Positions 9,085 to 18,824 of a stretch of 55,069 nucleotides of DNA are shown piece after piece. A program made the position numbers and the translations under genes. The notes beneath the pieces were generated by a model. That model ran no database searches. It was not told the DNA's origin and saw only the letters and a program-made list of their open reading frames with translations. Every line of letters begins with the position of its first letter. Position 1 is the stretch's first letter. Source of the DNA: Candidatus Halocynthiibacter alkanivorans (GTDB taxonomy: Bacteria; Pseudomonadota; Alphaproteobacteria; Rhodobacterales; Rhodobacteraceae); NCBI RefSeq assembly GCF_003333265.1, contig NZ_QOLB01000155.1:1-55069 (forward strand). Reading direction: 5' to 3'.

Positions 9085-9914
9085 TTACCGGTTCGCAAGC
9101 GCTGTTACCTGCCGTCCGGCGCCTGCGTGATGCGGGGATTGAAGGTGCCGCCGGCGATGCACGACGCTTGATGGCCTGGGCCATGGGTATCGGCTCTGAC
9201 CGCTTGACGCTGGTTTTGCCGGAGACGCTCAGCAAAGAGGCGCAAGCGCGGTTTGAAGCCGCAGTGCAGCGGCGCCTCGCGCGCGAACCAGTCAGCCATA
9301 TCATTGGGTTCCGGGCCTTTTATGGTCGCAATTTTATTGTAGGGCCCGATGTGCTCGACCCGCGTCCTGAGACTGAAACCCTGGTGGAACATGCGCTGTC
9401 TGCGCCGTTTACCCGGCTGCTGGATCTGGGTTGTGGCAGCGGCGCTATCGTGCTGACACTGTTGGCAGAATGCCCGGACAGCACTGGCGTGGGCTGCGAT
9501 CTTTCTGATGCGGCGCGCCAGATGGCGCAACAAAACGCCACCGCTCTGGCCGTCGCTGAGCGGGTGGATCTGATCGCCTCCGACTGGTTTTCTGAGGTCA
9601 CTGACCAGTTTGATCTGATCGTCTCAAACCCGCCTTATATCTCTGCTGCAGAAATGCAGCATCTCAGTCCGGAAGTGCTGCGCCATGAACCCCATATAGC
9701 ACTCAGCCCTGGCGGTGACGGTCTGGAGGCCTACCGGCAGATCTGTGCGCAGTCCGGGCCGTATCTGGCGCCAGGCGGGCGGCTGTTATTTGAAATCGGC
9801 CCGACCCAGGCCAAAGCGGTCGCCGGGCTGATGACGGCGGCGGGACTTTCTGATATACTGGTGCTGCCAGACCTGGACGGGCGGGATCGGGTCCTGTCGG
9901 GCATTAAACCGTGA
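9081..9914 (+). CDS. prmC: Release factor glutamine methyltransferase
   Basis: Methylates the glutamine of the GGQ motif in release factors using S-adenosylmethionine. It has an N-terminal helical substrate-binding region, [17 protein letters not shown]-binding [15 protein letters not shown] and the catalytic NPPYIS motif that contacts the target glutamine. At 277 residues it is normal length. The start overlaps the prfA stop as ATGA. There is no obvious internal promoter, so it is expected to be co-transcribed with prfA. Confidence 0.97.
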   Translation: MITGSQALLPAVRRLRDAGIEGAAGDARRLMAWAMGIGSDRLTLVLPETLSKEAQARFEAAVQRRLAREPVSHIIGFRAFYGRNFIVGPDVLDPRPETETLVEHALSAPFTRLLDLGCGSGAIVLTLLAECPDSTGVGCDLSDAARQMAQQNATALAVAERVDLIASDWFSEVTDQFDLIVSNPPYISAAEMQHLSPEVLRHEPHIALSPGGDGLEAYRQICAQSGPYLAPGGRLLFEIGPTQAKAVAGLMTAAGLSDILVLPDLDGRDRVLSGIKP

Positions 9915-10143
9915 CCTTTGCGCGTTTCGGATGGCAAATCTGGACCGATAACCGCCTATCTGTCAGATAATACTTGTTTTTGAATTCAGCGCATGGTTAG
10001 TGAGAAACACGCGGGCGGCGGGACATTCGGTGTCCCCCTCGCCGAAAAATCAAACATCGTTCTGGCAGCCGGGAATATCCCCGTCGCATGACAGCGACCA
10101 TAGCCACAGCGAAAGCCACCTATAGGGCTGGATACCAAATCAT

Positions 10144-11016
10144 ATGAGATCTTCTAAACCACGTTCACGGTCTAAGAATAACCGTAACCGTTCCACCGTT
10201 GGAAACGTTGTAAACCGGGTCTTTGACAGTTCCGGTCCTCAGGGCAAAGTCCGCGGAACGCCTCAGCAAATTATCGACAAGTACAACCAGCTGACCCGGG
10301 ATGCGCAGTTGAGCAACGACCGGGTTGCGGCTGAAAACTTCCAACAGCACGCCGAGCATTACACCCGGATGTTGTCAGAAGCGATGCGCGAACAGCAGGA
10401 GCGCCGCGACCAGCAGGAGGCCCAGCAGCGGGAACGCCAGCAGGCCCAGCAGGCGCGCCACAATGAACGCCGTCAGGACCGCAGCGACGATCAGCCGCGT
10501 CACAATGGCCGACGTCATGAGCGTGACGGTGATCAGCCGCGCGCCGGTACACCTGAGCAGCTCCAGGAGCAGCCTCAAGAACAACCTGTTGAACAACCAC
10601 GCGAATTGCCAGTTGAACAGCCACGTGAGATGCCGGCTGAACAGCCACGCGAAATACCGGTTGAACAGCCAAGTGAAGTGCCGGCCGAACAGCCGCGCGA
10701 AATACCGTCGGAACCGTCGCAGCCTTCCTATTCTGCTGAAATCTCACCTCAGCCCGATGTGATCGATATGGGCACTGAGAGTGACAGCGGCCTGGTCGAG
10801 ACCCCGGAAGAAGCGCCAAAACCCAAACGGGTTGCGAAGCCACGTAAACCACGGGTGCGCAAAGCAGCGGCGCCAAAAGCCGACGCTAATGCCGACGTCA
10901 AAGCTCCGGTACAGGCGGAGGCCGAGGTCAAAGTCGCGCCCAAGCCCAGGTCTAAGCCCGAGGCAGCGCCTGCAGCGGCACCGGAAAAACCGGATACACC
11001 GGAAGCCGCTGAATAA
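10144..11016 (+). CDS. DUF4167 protein with a Pro-Glu-Gln repeat tail
   Basis: The function is not known to me. The N-terminal ~80 residues match the alphaproteobacterial DUF4167 pattern: a very basic start (MRSSKPRSRSKNNRNR), then FDSSGPQGKVRGTPQQIIDK and a helical ENFQQHAEHYTRMLSEA. It is followed by a Gln/Arg-rich stretch (95-130), five copies of an eight-residue [VA]EQP[RS]E[LMIV]P repeat (149-188), and a Lys/Pro/Ala-rich basic tail resembling a histone H1 tail. The composition suggests nucleic-acid binding and disorder. It follows prmC after a 229-bp gap and is closed by a strong terminator. The position after prfA-prmC is usual in this lineage. Confidence 0.85.
   Translation: MRSSKPRSRSKNNRNRSTVGNVVNRVFDSSGPQGKVRGTPQQIIDKYNQLTRDAQLSNDRVAAENFQQHAEHYTRMLSEAMREQQERRDQQEAQQRERQQAQQARHNERRQDRSDDQPRHNGRRHERDGDQPRAGTPEQLQEQPQEQPVEQPRELPVEQPREMPAEQPREIPVEQPSEVPAEQPREIPSEPSQPSYSAEISPQPDVIDMGTESDSGLVETPEEAPKPKRVAKPRKPRVRKAAAPKADANADVKAPVQAEAEVKVAPKPRSKPEAAPAAAPEKPDTPEAAE
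10588..10707 (+). repeat. Five 24-bp coding repeats inside the DUF4167 gene
   Basis: Five consecutive 24-bp units encode VEQPRELP, VEQPREMP, AEQPREIP, VEQPSEVP and AEQPREIP. DNA identity between units is high but imperfect, consistent with repeat expansion followed by drift. The unit number is likely to vary between strains without shifting the frame. Confidence 0.85.
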
Positions 11017-11036
11017 TCAGCGTTGCACACCGCATT

Positions 11037-11069
11037 AAAAAAACCCCTGCCATCCGGCGGGGGTTTTTT
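11037..11069 (+). terminator. Rho-independent terminator after the DUF4167 gene
   Basis: An 11-bp stem (AAACCCCTGCC/GGCGGGGGTTT, one G-T pair) with loop ATCC is followed by a run of six T. A-rich bases on the 5' side make it potentially bidirectional, so it could also end the convergent rsmA operon. Confidence 0.93.
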
Positions 11070-11137
11070 GTTGTTCGGGTCGGTTTGTAGTCAGGACTGC
11101 CTGTAATGCGATGACCGGGCAAGCGACCCGTCAGGTC

Positions 11138-11980
11138 TCAGCCCTTTTCGACTTCCCGTGCCAGGGCGCAGAATTTTTCCAGCGAAATCTCTTCCGCCCG
11201 TTGTGTCGGTTTGATGCCGGCGGCGACCAGGCGATCTTCCATGTCGGGTGCCTGTCCCTTGAGCGAGGCGCGCAGCATCTTGCGCCGCTGGTTGAACGCC
11301 GCGGCTGTCAGACGGCTTAAAACCTTCGCATTGGCCGGAAAGCGGGGTTCGGGCAGCATTTTCAGGTGCACCACCGCAGAATGGACTTTTGGCGGCGGGG
11401 TAAAGGCTTCGGGCGGCAGTTCCATCATGATTTGTACATCTGCACGCCATTGCGACAGTAGGGCCAGCCGGCCATAGGCTTTGGAGCCCGGCGTCGCGAC
11501 AATGCGCAGCGCCACTTCTTTCTGAAACATCAGAGTCAGACTGTCCCAGAACGGCGGCCATTGTTTTGGCGTCAGCCAGCGCACCAGCAATTCGGTCCCG
11601 ACATTATAGGGCAGGTTGGCCACCACCCGGATTGGTTTTTGCAGACTTTGCAACGGATCCACCGCCAGCGCATCGCCGATGATAAATTCCAGCTGACCCG
11701 GATAGGTTTCTGCAATTTCTTCCAGCACTGGCGCGCAGCGGGCGTCTTTTTCAATCGCCAGCACTTTGCGGGCGCCCTCAGCGAGCAGCCCGCGGGTCAA
11801 CCCACCAGGGCCAGGGCCGATTTCCAGCACGTCTGAACCGCTCAGATCCCCGGCCTGACGGGCGATTTTCGCGGTCAGGTTCAGATCGAGCAGGAAATTC
11901 TGCCCCAGCGATTTTTTGGCCGCCAGCTGGTGGGTTTCGATCACCTCGCGCAGCGTAGGCAGATTGTCGATAGTGGCCAT
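11138..11980 (-). CDS. rsmA: 16S rRNA (adenine1518/1519-N6)-dimethyltransferase
   Basis: RsmA (KsgA) dimethylates two adjacent adenosines in helix 45 of 16S rRNA during 30S maturation. Visible motifs are [15 protein letters not shown] near the N-terminus, SAM motif [12 protein letters not shown], the catalytic NLPYNVG and [11 protein letters not shown]. The ATG at 11980 is chosen because AGGAG lies six bases upstream; the longer open frame to 12187 overlaps pdxA and adds unrelated sequence. That leaves 280 residues, usual for the family. It is the last gene of the lptFGD-surA-pdxA-rsmA run, 64 bp after pdxA. Confidence 0.97.
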   Translation of the reverse strand: MATIDNLPTLREVIETHQLAAKKSLGQNFLLDLNLTAKIARQAGDLSGSDVLEIGPGPGGLTRGLLAEGARKVLAIEKDARCAPVLEEIAETYPGQLEFIIGDALAVDPLQSLQKPIRVVANLPYNVGTELLVRWLTPKQWPPFWDSLTLMFQKEVALRIVATPGSKAYGRLALLSQWRADVQIMMELPPEAFTPPPKVHSAVVHLKMLPEPRFPANAKVLSRLTAAAFNQRRKMLRASLKGQAPDMEDRLVAAGIKPTQRAEEISLEKFCALAREVEKG

Positions 11981-12044
11981 GTGGCTCTCCTGGGGTTGCG
12001 CCCGGAGAAACCGGGGTTTGCGCCTCTGGCGCGACCGGGGCGGC

Positions 12045-13019
12045 TTACGCCCTTGCCTGCACCATATGCCCCGCCAGGCGCAGCGCTGCAAGCAGCGATG
12101 AGGGATCGGCGATGCCCTGACCGGCAATGTCAAAGGCAGTGCCATGGTCGGGTGAAGTACGCACAAAAGGCAGCCCGAGCGTGACATTCACACCACCGGC
12201 AAAATCAATCGTTTTGATCGGGATCAGTGCCTGATCATGATACATGGCGACGGCGACGTCATACCGGGTGCGGGCGGTCGCATGAAACATTGTGTCTGCA
12301 GGCAGGGGACCGGCAAGATCAAAACCTTCGCTCCGCAGCCGGTCCAGCAGCGGGATAATCCAGTCCAGCTCTTCCCGGCCCATGGCACCACCTTCGCCGG
12401 CATGCGGGTTCAGACCGGCGACGGCGATGCGCGGCGCGGCAATGCCAAAATCACGTGTCAACGCGTCCCGGGTGATGCGCAGTGTTGCTTCCAGACTGTC
12501 GGCCGTCAACGTGCTGGCCACTTCAGACAGTGCAATATGGATTGTCGCCGGCACCACCCGCAGTTCGGGGCAGGCCAGCATCATCACCACCTGATCCACG
12601 CCGCCAAGCGCGGCGAGAAATTCAGTGTGACCGGGATAAGCAAAACCGGCGCCGTCTTTCAACGCTTTTTTGTGGATCGGATTGGTGCAGACGGCACCGG
12701 CATTCCCGGTTTTCACCAGATCGACCGCCAGTTCAATCGCAGCGATGACGCCGGCGGCATTTTCCGGCTGCGCCACACCCGGTACCGCATCACCCTCAAA
12801 GGCGATCGGCAAGACCGGCATGCCTGTCTTAACCGCGCGCGCGGTCTCCGACGGATCAGTTATCAACGATATATTGCTGCCTGCAGGCAGGTGACGCGGA
12901 TCGCCGATCCAGAAAAACGGCAGGTCCGTTCCCAGTGTCTGCCAGGCTTTGAGCGCGATTTCATTACCAACTCCGGCGGGTTCGCCACAGGTGAGGGCAA
13001 TGGGGGCCGGGCTGCTCAC
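12045..13019 (-). CDS. pdxA: 4-hydroxythreonine-4-phosphate dehydrogenase
   Basis: PdxA oxidises 4-phosphohydroxy-L-threonine with NAD(P) in the deoxyxylulose-5-phosphate-dependent route to pyridoxal phosphate. The 324-residue protein has [18 protein letters not shown] at the N-terminus, metal-binding histidines in YPGHTEFLA and [11 protein letters not shown], and [18 protein letters not shown] near the end. It begins with GTG, which overlaps the surA stop as GTGA (13016-13019), implying coupled translation. Linkage of pdxA with surA and rsmA is widely conserved in proteobacteria. Confidence 0.96.
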   Translation of the reverse strand: MSSPAPIALTCGEPAGVGNEIALKAWQTLGTDLPFFWIGDPRHLPAGSNISLITDPSETARAVKTGMPVLPIAFEGDAVPGVAQPENAAGVIAAIELAVDLVKTGNAGAVCTNPIHKKALKDGAGFAYPGHTEFLAALGGVDQVVMMLACPELRVVPATIHIALSEVASTLTADSLEATLRITRDALTRDFGIAAPRIAVAGLNPHAGEGGAMGREELDWIIPLLDRLRSEGFDLAGPLPADTMFHATARTRYDVAVAMYHDQALIPIKTIDFAGGVNVTLGLPFVRTSPDHGTAFDIAGQGIADPSSLLAALRLAGHMVQARA

Positions 13020-14248
13020 TTTACAATCGTCGCATCTGCGCGCAGTTCAGCCAGATAACTGCTGGCATAAGATCCGATACGTTCGTTTTGCAACCGGGAC
13101 CGGATATCATCACGCGACAGTTCGGCGGTCACCTCATAGTTGCGGCCGCACATCATCAGAAACAGCGGTGTCTGCCCGTCATCCGCCATCAGAGCAGTGG
13201 AGATCTCGCCGGCGTCCAGCCTGGCAAGTTCCAGCGCAACACCCTGTGCAATATCATCCGGCGCCAGAACATAGCGCTGCAATGTACCACCTGGTTTTCC
13301 GAGCGCTTCGCCATAGAGATCGTTGCAAGTGTCAGCCGCCGCCCGCAGATCTGTCGCCGCTGAGATCCCGCCCTCCAGCCGGTAAGTGGCATAATCCACC
13401 GAGACCGGACGCGGATCGGGCACGGAGGTTTCCTCCAGCGCGCGCAGCTGAAACAGGCCAAGCGCCTTGCCGGTGTTAAACGGGCCGGTCACTTCTCCGG
13501 GTTTCATGGTCAGGAAGGTGCGGGCCATGCCGCCGGGCAGTTTGGACAGGTCAACCCAGTCCGTCGCGCCACCTTTTTCACGTGAAGGCGCCACAGAGAC
13601 CTGCCGGGCAGCGCTGTTAAACGTATCAATCGATTTGATTTCGAGGATCTGGCGCGCCAGCGGCTCTGAGCGGGCCAGTTCTTCAGCGTTACGCGCTGGC
13701 AGGAAAATCTCATTCATCAGCACGCGGGCACCGCCGCGCGCGTTCTGCAGCGCCAGGGTGCGGTCGATATCGGCTTCGGTTATTTTGATACGCCGGGCAA
13801 ATTTGCGCCGCACCACTTCCCGCCACACAATGCCGGCGTTAACAAAATCGCGGAACGTTTCCGAAGCGATGCCGTTATTGGCCAGCAATTGCTGGAACTG
13901 AGGCACACTCAGCTGGCCACGCGCGGCGAATTCTTCCATGCCTGCCTGAATGGCGTCCGGATTGGCGGCGATACCAAACTGACGCGCGACCCGGAGCTGA
14001 AGCCGCTCATCGATCAATTTGACCAGCGCATCTTTTTCTGCGTCGGCGGTTGGCGTTAGCATTTTGAGAAGCGCGATGCGCTGGTTCAGCTCAAACCGGG
14101 TCACCACGTCATCGTTTACCCGTGCCACTGGCGAAAAAAGGCTCTGCGCCTGAACTGGAAGGGCGGGCACGGAAATCGTACCTGCGGCCAGTATCACTGC
14201 GACTCCGATACGGGCGAATACCCCGTTTGCCGTCTGCTTCAGTCCCAT
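13016..14248 (-). CDS. surA: Periplasmic chaperone / peptidyl-prolyl isomerase SurA
   Basis: SurA escorts unfolded outer-membrane proteins, including LptD, across the periplasm. A cleavable signal peptide ends near VPALPVQAQS. The SurA N-terminal chaperone region follows (VARVNDDVVTRFELNQRIAL), then one parvulin-like domain (about residues 170-280) and a C-terminal segment. At about 410 residues it is close to the E. coli length, although only one parvulin domain is clear. An in-frame TTG at 14254 has the better-spaced AGGACGG, so the start could be two codons earlier. It follows lptD by about 60 bp and overlaps pdxA. Confidence 0.93.
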   Translation of the reverse strand: MGLKQTANGVFARIGVAVILAAGTISVPALPVQAQSLFSPVARVNDDVVTRFELNQRIALLKMLTPTADAEKDALVKLIDERLQLRVARQFGIAANPDAIQAGMEEFAARGQLSVPQFQQLLANNGIASETFRDFVNAGIVWREVVRRKFARRIKITEADIDRTLALQNARGGARVLMNEIFLPARNAEELARSEPLARQILEIKSIDTFNSAARQVSVAPSREKGGATDWVDLSKLPGGMARTFLTMKPGEVTGPFNTGKALGLFQLRALEETSVPDPRPVSVDYATYRLEGGISAATDLRAAADTCNDLYGEALGKPGGTLQRYVLAPDDIAQGVALELARLDAGEISTALMADDGQTPLFLMMCGRNYEVTAELSRDDIRSRLQNERIGSYASSYLAELRADATIVK

Positions 14249-14310
14249 TGTCAAAATCCGTCCTGCTCAGTTCGTAGCGTTATATTCGCCTGTTTGTGCC
14301 CTTGTCCGGC

Positions 14311-16458
14311 TCAGTTGTCACAGCGTTTGCGCGGCGCTGCTTCACCACTGCCGCCAAAGCCGGCCAGCGACACAGTTATGCCAAAATCTGTCGTCGGTTC
14401 AAGACTAGTCGAAGAGGTGAAACGGCGCGAGAGAGAAAAATTCACCGTGGCACATTCATTGCGAAACTCTGCGGCGATGCTGGCACTGGCGGCGCGGCCC
14501 GCGACAAAATCATACCGCCAGTCCGCCGTGCTGGTCCAGTACGAGCTGAAGTTCCATGCCACATCCAGCGTCAGCTCAGAGGCGTCGTCGTCCCGTTCTT
14601 CATCGGCATCTGCCACCAGATAGGTATAGGTTGAAGCAAGACCGAACGGGTCTGAAGCCCAGTCAAACCGGGTTTCCGATTTGGTCAGGGAAAAATCGTC
14701 AGCCACCAGGTTGCGGCTGCTCAGGCGCGATCCGTTGCCAAATTCAACCTGACCGGCGACCAGCCAGTCTGATTGCGTGCCATCCAGCCCCGATGCGTTG
14801 AAAAAGCTGGAACTGTCGTCCTGGTAATAAACCCGGCCAAGGGTAACTCCCAAAGACCAGCCCGCCGGGTCGTAGCGGTTCCAGCTGCCGCCAAACGTGG
14901 CTCGGGCCCCGTCTTCAAACCTGTCGCCTCCGGGAAAGCGGGACAGGGCAAACAGATTGCCCTCGTCAAATTCAACAAATACACTGTCTTCATCCGGCCC
15001 GTCGGGACCCGCCTGTCCGTTCCAGGCCAGCTGCACCACCGGCGTGATAATATGCGACACGCCTGTCGGGGTAGATTTCGCCCAGGGCCAGGCCAGCTGC
15101 ACAGCGCCAACCCCGTTGACCACCGACTGATTTGTATCGAAATTGCTGTCCTGGTTGATGCTGTAATTCGCCGCGTCAATCTGTGCCGACGCTGTCAGCA
15201 CCAGTCCGGTGTTAAAAATCCAGTCGCGTTCCCAGTCGAGCCCGGCACCGAAGCGCAGGCTGTCGCGCCCGACCTCGTCATCTTGCGACAACCGCCCCAG
15301 GCCCTGAAAACTGAAACGATAACCGGCCTGGCCACCGATCAGCCCGGGCTCAAACCGCTTTTCATAATCCGCCTGCCCAATCAGATAGGCCAGCTCGTCG
15401 GAACTGCCCTGATCAGAATCACGCAGCGTGCGTATTGTTTCCAGCTGAGCTGAAAAATACTGGTCATCGCGGGTGCGGGTCAGCGCTACGGAATTGCTTA
15501 ACCGGTCGTTTCCTGAATATCCATAATCCAGCAAGTAAGTGTCATCTGAGGTCAGTGCGATATTGAAATTCAGCTGGTTGCCATTCTGATACCCAAAGTT
15601 GCCGGTTCCAAATACATAGGCCCGTGATGTATCGACCAGGTCGTCATTGGAATAAGCGCCTTCAAATTGAATGTCCCCATTGATAAATGCCTGGCGGTAA
15701 CGCAGCTCCAGCGTGCGGGTCTGCGCCGAAATATAGGGGGTGAATGTCAGATCTGCAGAGTCTCCGAGCGGTTGAAAATACGGTATTTTTATACCGGTGC
15801 TCAGCGTTGAGGACGATTTGAGCTGCGGAATCAAAAAGCCCCGGCTGCGTTTCAGGGTCGGGTCGGGCATGCGAAGGCGCGGCAGGTACAGCACCGGTAC
15901 GCCCATCACCCGCATTTGCGCGCCCTCAAAATACAATTGCCGCTCAAGCGTATCGTGGATGACTTTGTCAGAGCGGATTTCCCACAGCGGCACCGGTCTG
16001 TTGGCACAGACTTTACAGGCCGAAGCAACGGTTTTGTACAGTTGGGTGTAACGGCCATCGACGCGGGAAATTTCAGTGGCCGCCAGTTGCAGCTTCTGGT
16101 CCAGGATCAGCCGCGCACTGCGCAGAATACCGTTCTGAAGATCAGCATCCAGCTGCGCTGAGGATGCCAGGATAACGGTGCGTCCTTGCGGGTCACTCAG
16201 TTGTATCGGGCCTTCGACTTTCAGACTGCCGGTCTTCTGATCATAGGTGATGCGCGAAGCGATCAGGCTGGTCTCGCCATAGAACACCTCGACATCGCCC
16301 TCTGCGATCAGCGTATTGTCGGCGCTGACACTCAGCGTGTCGGCGATCAGGGTGGCCAGTTCCTGCGGCAACGTGGCCAGTTCCTGCGGCAGCGCGGCCG
16401 TTGAGATGAACGCGGCAGCTGTCAGAACAGGCAACGCCGGCAAGCGGGAGCGGAACAT
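14311..16458 (-). CDS. lptD: LPS-assembly outer membrane protein LptD
   Basis: LptD is the beta-barrel translocon that inserts LPS in the outer leaflet. The 715-residue protein has a signal peptide, an N-terminal OstA/jellyroll domain (about 35-180: NTLIAEGDVEVFYGETSLIA), then alternating barrel strands to the end. Two cysteines in ASACKVCANRP and one at the extreme C-terminus (RKRC) are the likely inter-domain disulfide set needed for LptD maturation. It overlaps lptG by one base (TGATG). The region just after the signal peptide contains a 21-bp tandem duplication. Confidence 0.95.
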   Translation of the reverse strand: MFRSRLPALPVLTAAAFISTAALPQELATLPQELATLIADTLSVSADNTLIAEGDVEVFYGETSLIASRITYDQKTGSLKVEGPIQLSDPQGRTVILASSAQLDADLQNGILRSARLILDQKLQLAATEISRVDGRYTQLYKTVASACKVCANRPVPLWEIRSDKVIHDTLERQLYFEGAQMRVMGVPVLYLPRLRMPDPTLKRSRGFLIPQLKSSSTLSTGIKIPYFQPLGDSADLTFTPYISAQTRTLELRYRQAFINGDIQFEGAYSNDDLVDTSRAYVFGTGNFGYQNGNQLNFNIALTSDDTYLLDYGYSGNDRLSNSVALTRTRDDQYFSAQLETIRTLRDSDQGSSDELAYLIGQADYEKRFEPGLIGGQAGYRFSFQGLGRLSQDDEVGRDSLRFGAGLDWERDWIFNTGLVLTASAQIDAANYSINQDSNFDTNQSVVNGVGAVQLAWPWAKSTPTGVSHIITPVVQLAWNGQAGPDGPDEDSVFVEFDEGNLFALSRFPGGDRFEDGARATFGGSWNRYDPAGWSLGVTLGRVYYQDDSSSFFNASGLDGTQSDWLVAGQVEFGNGSRLSSRNLVADDFSLTKSETRFDWASDPFGLASTYTYLVADADEERDDDASELTLDVAWNFSSYWTSTADWRYDFVAGRAASASIAAEFRNECATVNFSLSRRFTSSTSLEPTTDFGITVSLAGFGGSGEAAPRKRCDN
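16352..16393. repeat. 21-bp tandem duplication in the LptD N-terminus
   Basis: Two adjacent 21-bp units (plus strand GTGGCCAGTTCCTGCGGCA plus AC or GC) differ at one base and encode LPQELAT twice on the minus strand. This is an in-frame slippage duplication next to the signal peptide cleavage region. Confidence 0.9.
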
Positions 16459-17555
16459 CAGCCGTCCTCCAGATGTAACAGAATTCCCGAGATCAGCAGT
16501 ATTGCCGCAACAGGCGGTGCCCAGGCGGCCAGCAGCACGGGCAATTGACCGCTTTCACCCAGAACCCGGGCAAAATTGCGGATAAAATAGAATGCAAAGG
16601 CGATCAGAACCGCCATCAGAACCCTTTGGCCGGTTCTCCCAAAGCGGGTGTGGCGCATGGTAAAGGCAGCACCGACCAGAACCATCGCCATCAGCACCAG
16701 CGGCAGAGCCAGCTCCATCTGGAACCAGACCCGGTAGGCGCGCACAGAAAATCCGGCGTCCTGCAATTGTTCGATAAAGTCCGGCAGGTCCCAGATCGGA
16801 ATTGATCCGGGTTTGCCAAAACTGTCCCGGATCTGTTCGCCGGTCAGATTGGAGGACAGTTCAAATTCTTCAAAACTCTGTGCCGTTGCTTCGGGGTTTC
16901 CACTGTCTTCAAATTGCCATTGTTTTGCCTGGCTCAGCTTCCAGGCGCCGGGGGTGAGTTTTGCGCTCTGCGCTTCCAGCCGGTAGCTGGGTTGCCCGTC
17001 CGGCCCAAAGCCGAGGAAACTGACCCCGTCCAGTTCGGTGCCGTCCAGATTGGAGCGTGCGGCGCGGATCACGACCTGGCCCAGGTGCGAGCCCTGCCGC
17101 AGCCACAGCCCCTCGCGGCTGACCGAAATCACCCGGTCGCCTTCGCCGCGATAGCTGGCCGCGACCTGTTCATACAGGCTGGAGGTCGCCGCGACGATCG
17201 GATTGAAGACCAGCACCGACAGCAGGCCGATAAGCAGCGATACAAGGACGGGGGAGGTCAGGCTGTGGATCGCGGAGCGCCCGGCGGCGCGCGAGACAAT
17301 CAATTCGGAACTGCGCGCCAGAGACAGGTAAAGCACCACCGTCGCCAGCACGACAATCAGGGGCAGTATCTGATATATCCCGCTGGGCACATTCAACAGG
17401 GACAGCCGCAGTATCTGCGGAAAACCGACAGTGGCGGAGCCAAACCGGCGCATCTGTTCCACCATATCAAGCAGCGTAAACAAGATCAGGAAAATCCCGA
17501 ATACCATCGCAAAACTGTAAGCAAACCGCCGGGCAAAATACAGATGCAGTTTCAT
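16458..17555 (-). CDS. lptG: LPS export ABC transporter permease LptG
   Basis: LptG pairs with LptF and the LptB ATPase to extract LPS from the inner membrane and push it onto the LptC/A bridge. The protein starts MKLHLYFARRFAYSFAMVFG, with three membrane helices in the first ~130 residues, a periplasmic jellyroll domain (about 135-265), and three C-terminal helices containing GAAFTMRHTRFGRTGQRVL. The ATG at 17555 overlaps the lptF stop as ATGA; the longer upstream frame is rejected for that reason. The 365 residues are standard. Confidence 0.95.
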   Translation of the reverse strand: MKLHLYFARRFAYSFAMVFGIFLILFTLLDMVEQMRRFGSATVGFPQILRLSLLNVPSGIYQILPLIVVLATVVLYLSLARSSELIVSRAAGRSAIHSLTSPVLVSLLIGLLSVLVFNPIVAATSSLYEQVAASYRGEGDRVISVSREGLWLRQGSHLGQVVIRAARSNLDGTELDGVSFLGFGPDGQPSYRLEAQSAKLTPGAWKLSQAKQWQFEDSGNPEATAQSFEEFELSSNLTGEQIRDSFGKPGSIPIWDLPDFIEQLQDAGFSVRAYRVWFQMELALPLVLMAMVLVGAAFTMRHTRFGRTGQRVLMAVLIAFAFYFIRNFARVLGESGQLPVLLAAWAPPVAAILLISGILLHLEDG

Positions 17556-18673
17556 GCCCGGGCTCCTTTGCGGCGGCTGAACACAGCGGGACGTTCGGCC
17601 AGCCACAGCAGCGCAGCGGTGACAGCAAGACCCGCAATGTTGGACACATAGACCAGGGCCCAGGCCGCGTCATTTTTCTTTGCTGCCGAGATCATGCTGT
17701 TGTCCAGTGCTTTCAGCAGGATCAGCAATACGATGGCCACCAGTATCTGACGCCACAAGCCGAACCGGCTGAATCCACCGATCAGCAGCGTGGAGAACCC
17801 GACCAGGGCGGCGACCAGGCTGAGCAGGGTCTGGCTGATGCGCTCATGACCCATAACCAGCAAACGTGCGCGGCTGGTGCCGGTCGCCAACACCGTAGCC
17901 GGGCTGGCGCGCAACAGTTCCCCCGTTGGCAGGTTGCGTGCGCTGCGTGTTGCGGAGAGCGACGTATTGAGACTGCCGATATCAAAGGAAAAATCGGAAA
18001 ACCGGGTGATCGAAATGCGATTTGTTTCCAGGTCAATCGTCTGCGCCATGCCCTCATACATCACCAGTTTCGGCCCGGTGTCCGAGCGGATCAGCAGCGC
18101 CTGTTTTGCGGTATATTCAGTGCGCGTGGCGGTGCTGCGGCTGTCGGAGAGGAAAATCTCCAGCAGCTCGCCTCTTGGCGAAATTTCGCGCACGTAAAAG
18201 GTCAGCCCGCGCGCGGGGTGGATAAATGTGCCTTCGGTCAGCAGGCGCGAAGTCAGATTTCCGGACACTTCCGCCTGGCGGCGCGCGAGTTCCTGCACCG
18301 AAGCAGGCACCAGAAAATGAGACAGGAGAGAAAGCATCAACGCAACGATCAGGCCAAAAGCCGCCACCGGCCGTGCCAGTCGCCAGGGGCTGTAACCGGT
18401 GGCCTGAACCACCAGCAATTCGCTTTCGCCGCTGAGCCGGTTGGCGACATAGACCGCCGCTGCAAAGGCCGCCATCGGCAAGACCAGAAGGATAACTTTG
18501 GGCAGGCTGAGCGCGGTGAACTCCAAAAAGGTCCCTGCGGACTCGCCGTTGGCGATCAGCCGGTCGAACAGAACCACAGCCCGGTTGATCCAATAAACCA
18601 GCACCAGCACCAGTGAGAAAAATCCAAAGACGATCATCAATTGGGACAAGAGATATTTGTCGAATCTGCCCAC
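17552..18673 (-). CDS. lptF: LPS export ABC transporter permease LptF
   Basis: Second permease of the LptB2FG transporter. The GTG at 18673 (VGRFDKYLLSQLMIVFG) is preferred: a G-run lies 3-4 bases upstream and the family N-terminus begins there, while the 23 extra codons to 18742 look non-coding. Three N-terminal helices, a periplasmic domain (FYVREISPRGELLEIFLSD) and three C-terminal helices follow, with the coupling segment LSGESELLVVQATGYSPWRL near residue 80. It is the first gene of the minus-strand operon. The 151-bp gap to the divergent pepA should hold both promoters. Confidence 0.95.
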   Translation of the reverse strand: MGRFDKYLLSQLMIVFGFFSLVLVLVYWINRAVVLFDRLIANGESAGTFLEFTALSLPKVILLVLPMAAFAAAVYVANRLSGESELLVVQATGYSPWRLARPVAAFGLIVALMLSLLSHFLVPASVQELARRQAEVSGNLTSRLLTEGTFIHPARGLTFYVREISPRGELLEIFLSDSRSTATRTEYTAKQALLIRSDTGPKLVMYEGMAQTIDLETNRISITRFSDFSFDIGSLNTSLSATRSARNLPTGELLRASPATVLATGTSRARLLVMGHERISQTLLSLVAALVGFSTLLIGGFSRFGLWRQILVAIVLLILLKALDNSMISAAKKNDAAWALVYVSNIAGLAVTAALLWLAERPAVFSRRKGARA

Positions 18674-18824
18674 ATGCCCCCCGGGATCTCTGCTGTCGTT
18701 CGCGCCGACCATATCCCAGGTTACAGACGGGGAAAACTGCAAACTGAATCTGGCTCTTACGGGGTCTGGTCAAGGTTGCGAAGCGCGGGTAGGGTTCGGC
18801 CAGACAATTTTCAGGAGAGCCGTT

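Noticed and set aside
11981-12187. 69-residue N-terminal extension of RsmA
   Set aside because: It overlaps pdxA and has no family match; the internal ATG at 11980 has AGGAG at good spacing.
18657-18824. 56-residue N-terminal extension of PepA
   Set aside because: It crosses the divergent lptF promoter region; the ATG at 18825 has AGGAGAG and gives the family N-terminus.
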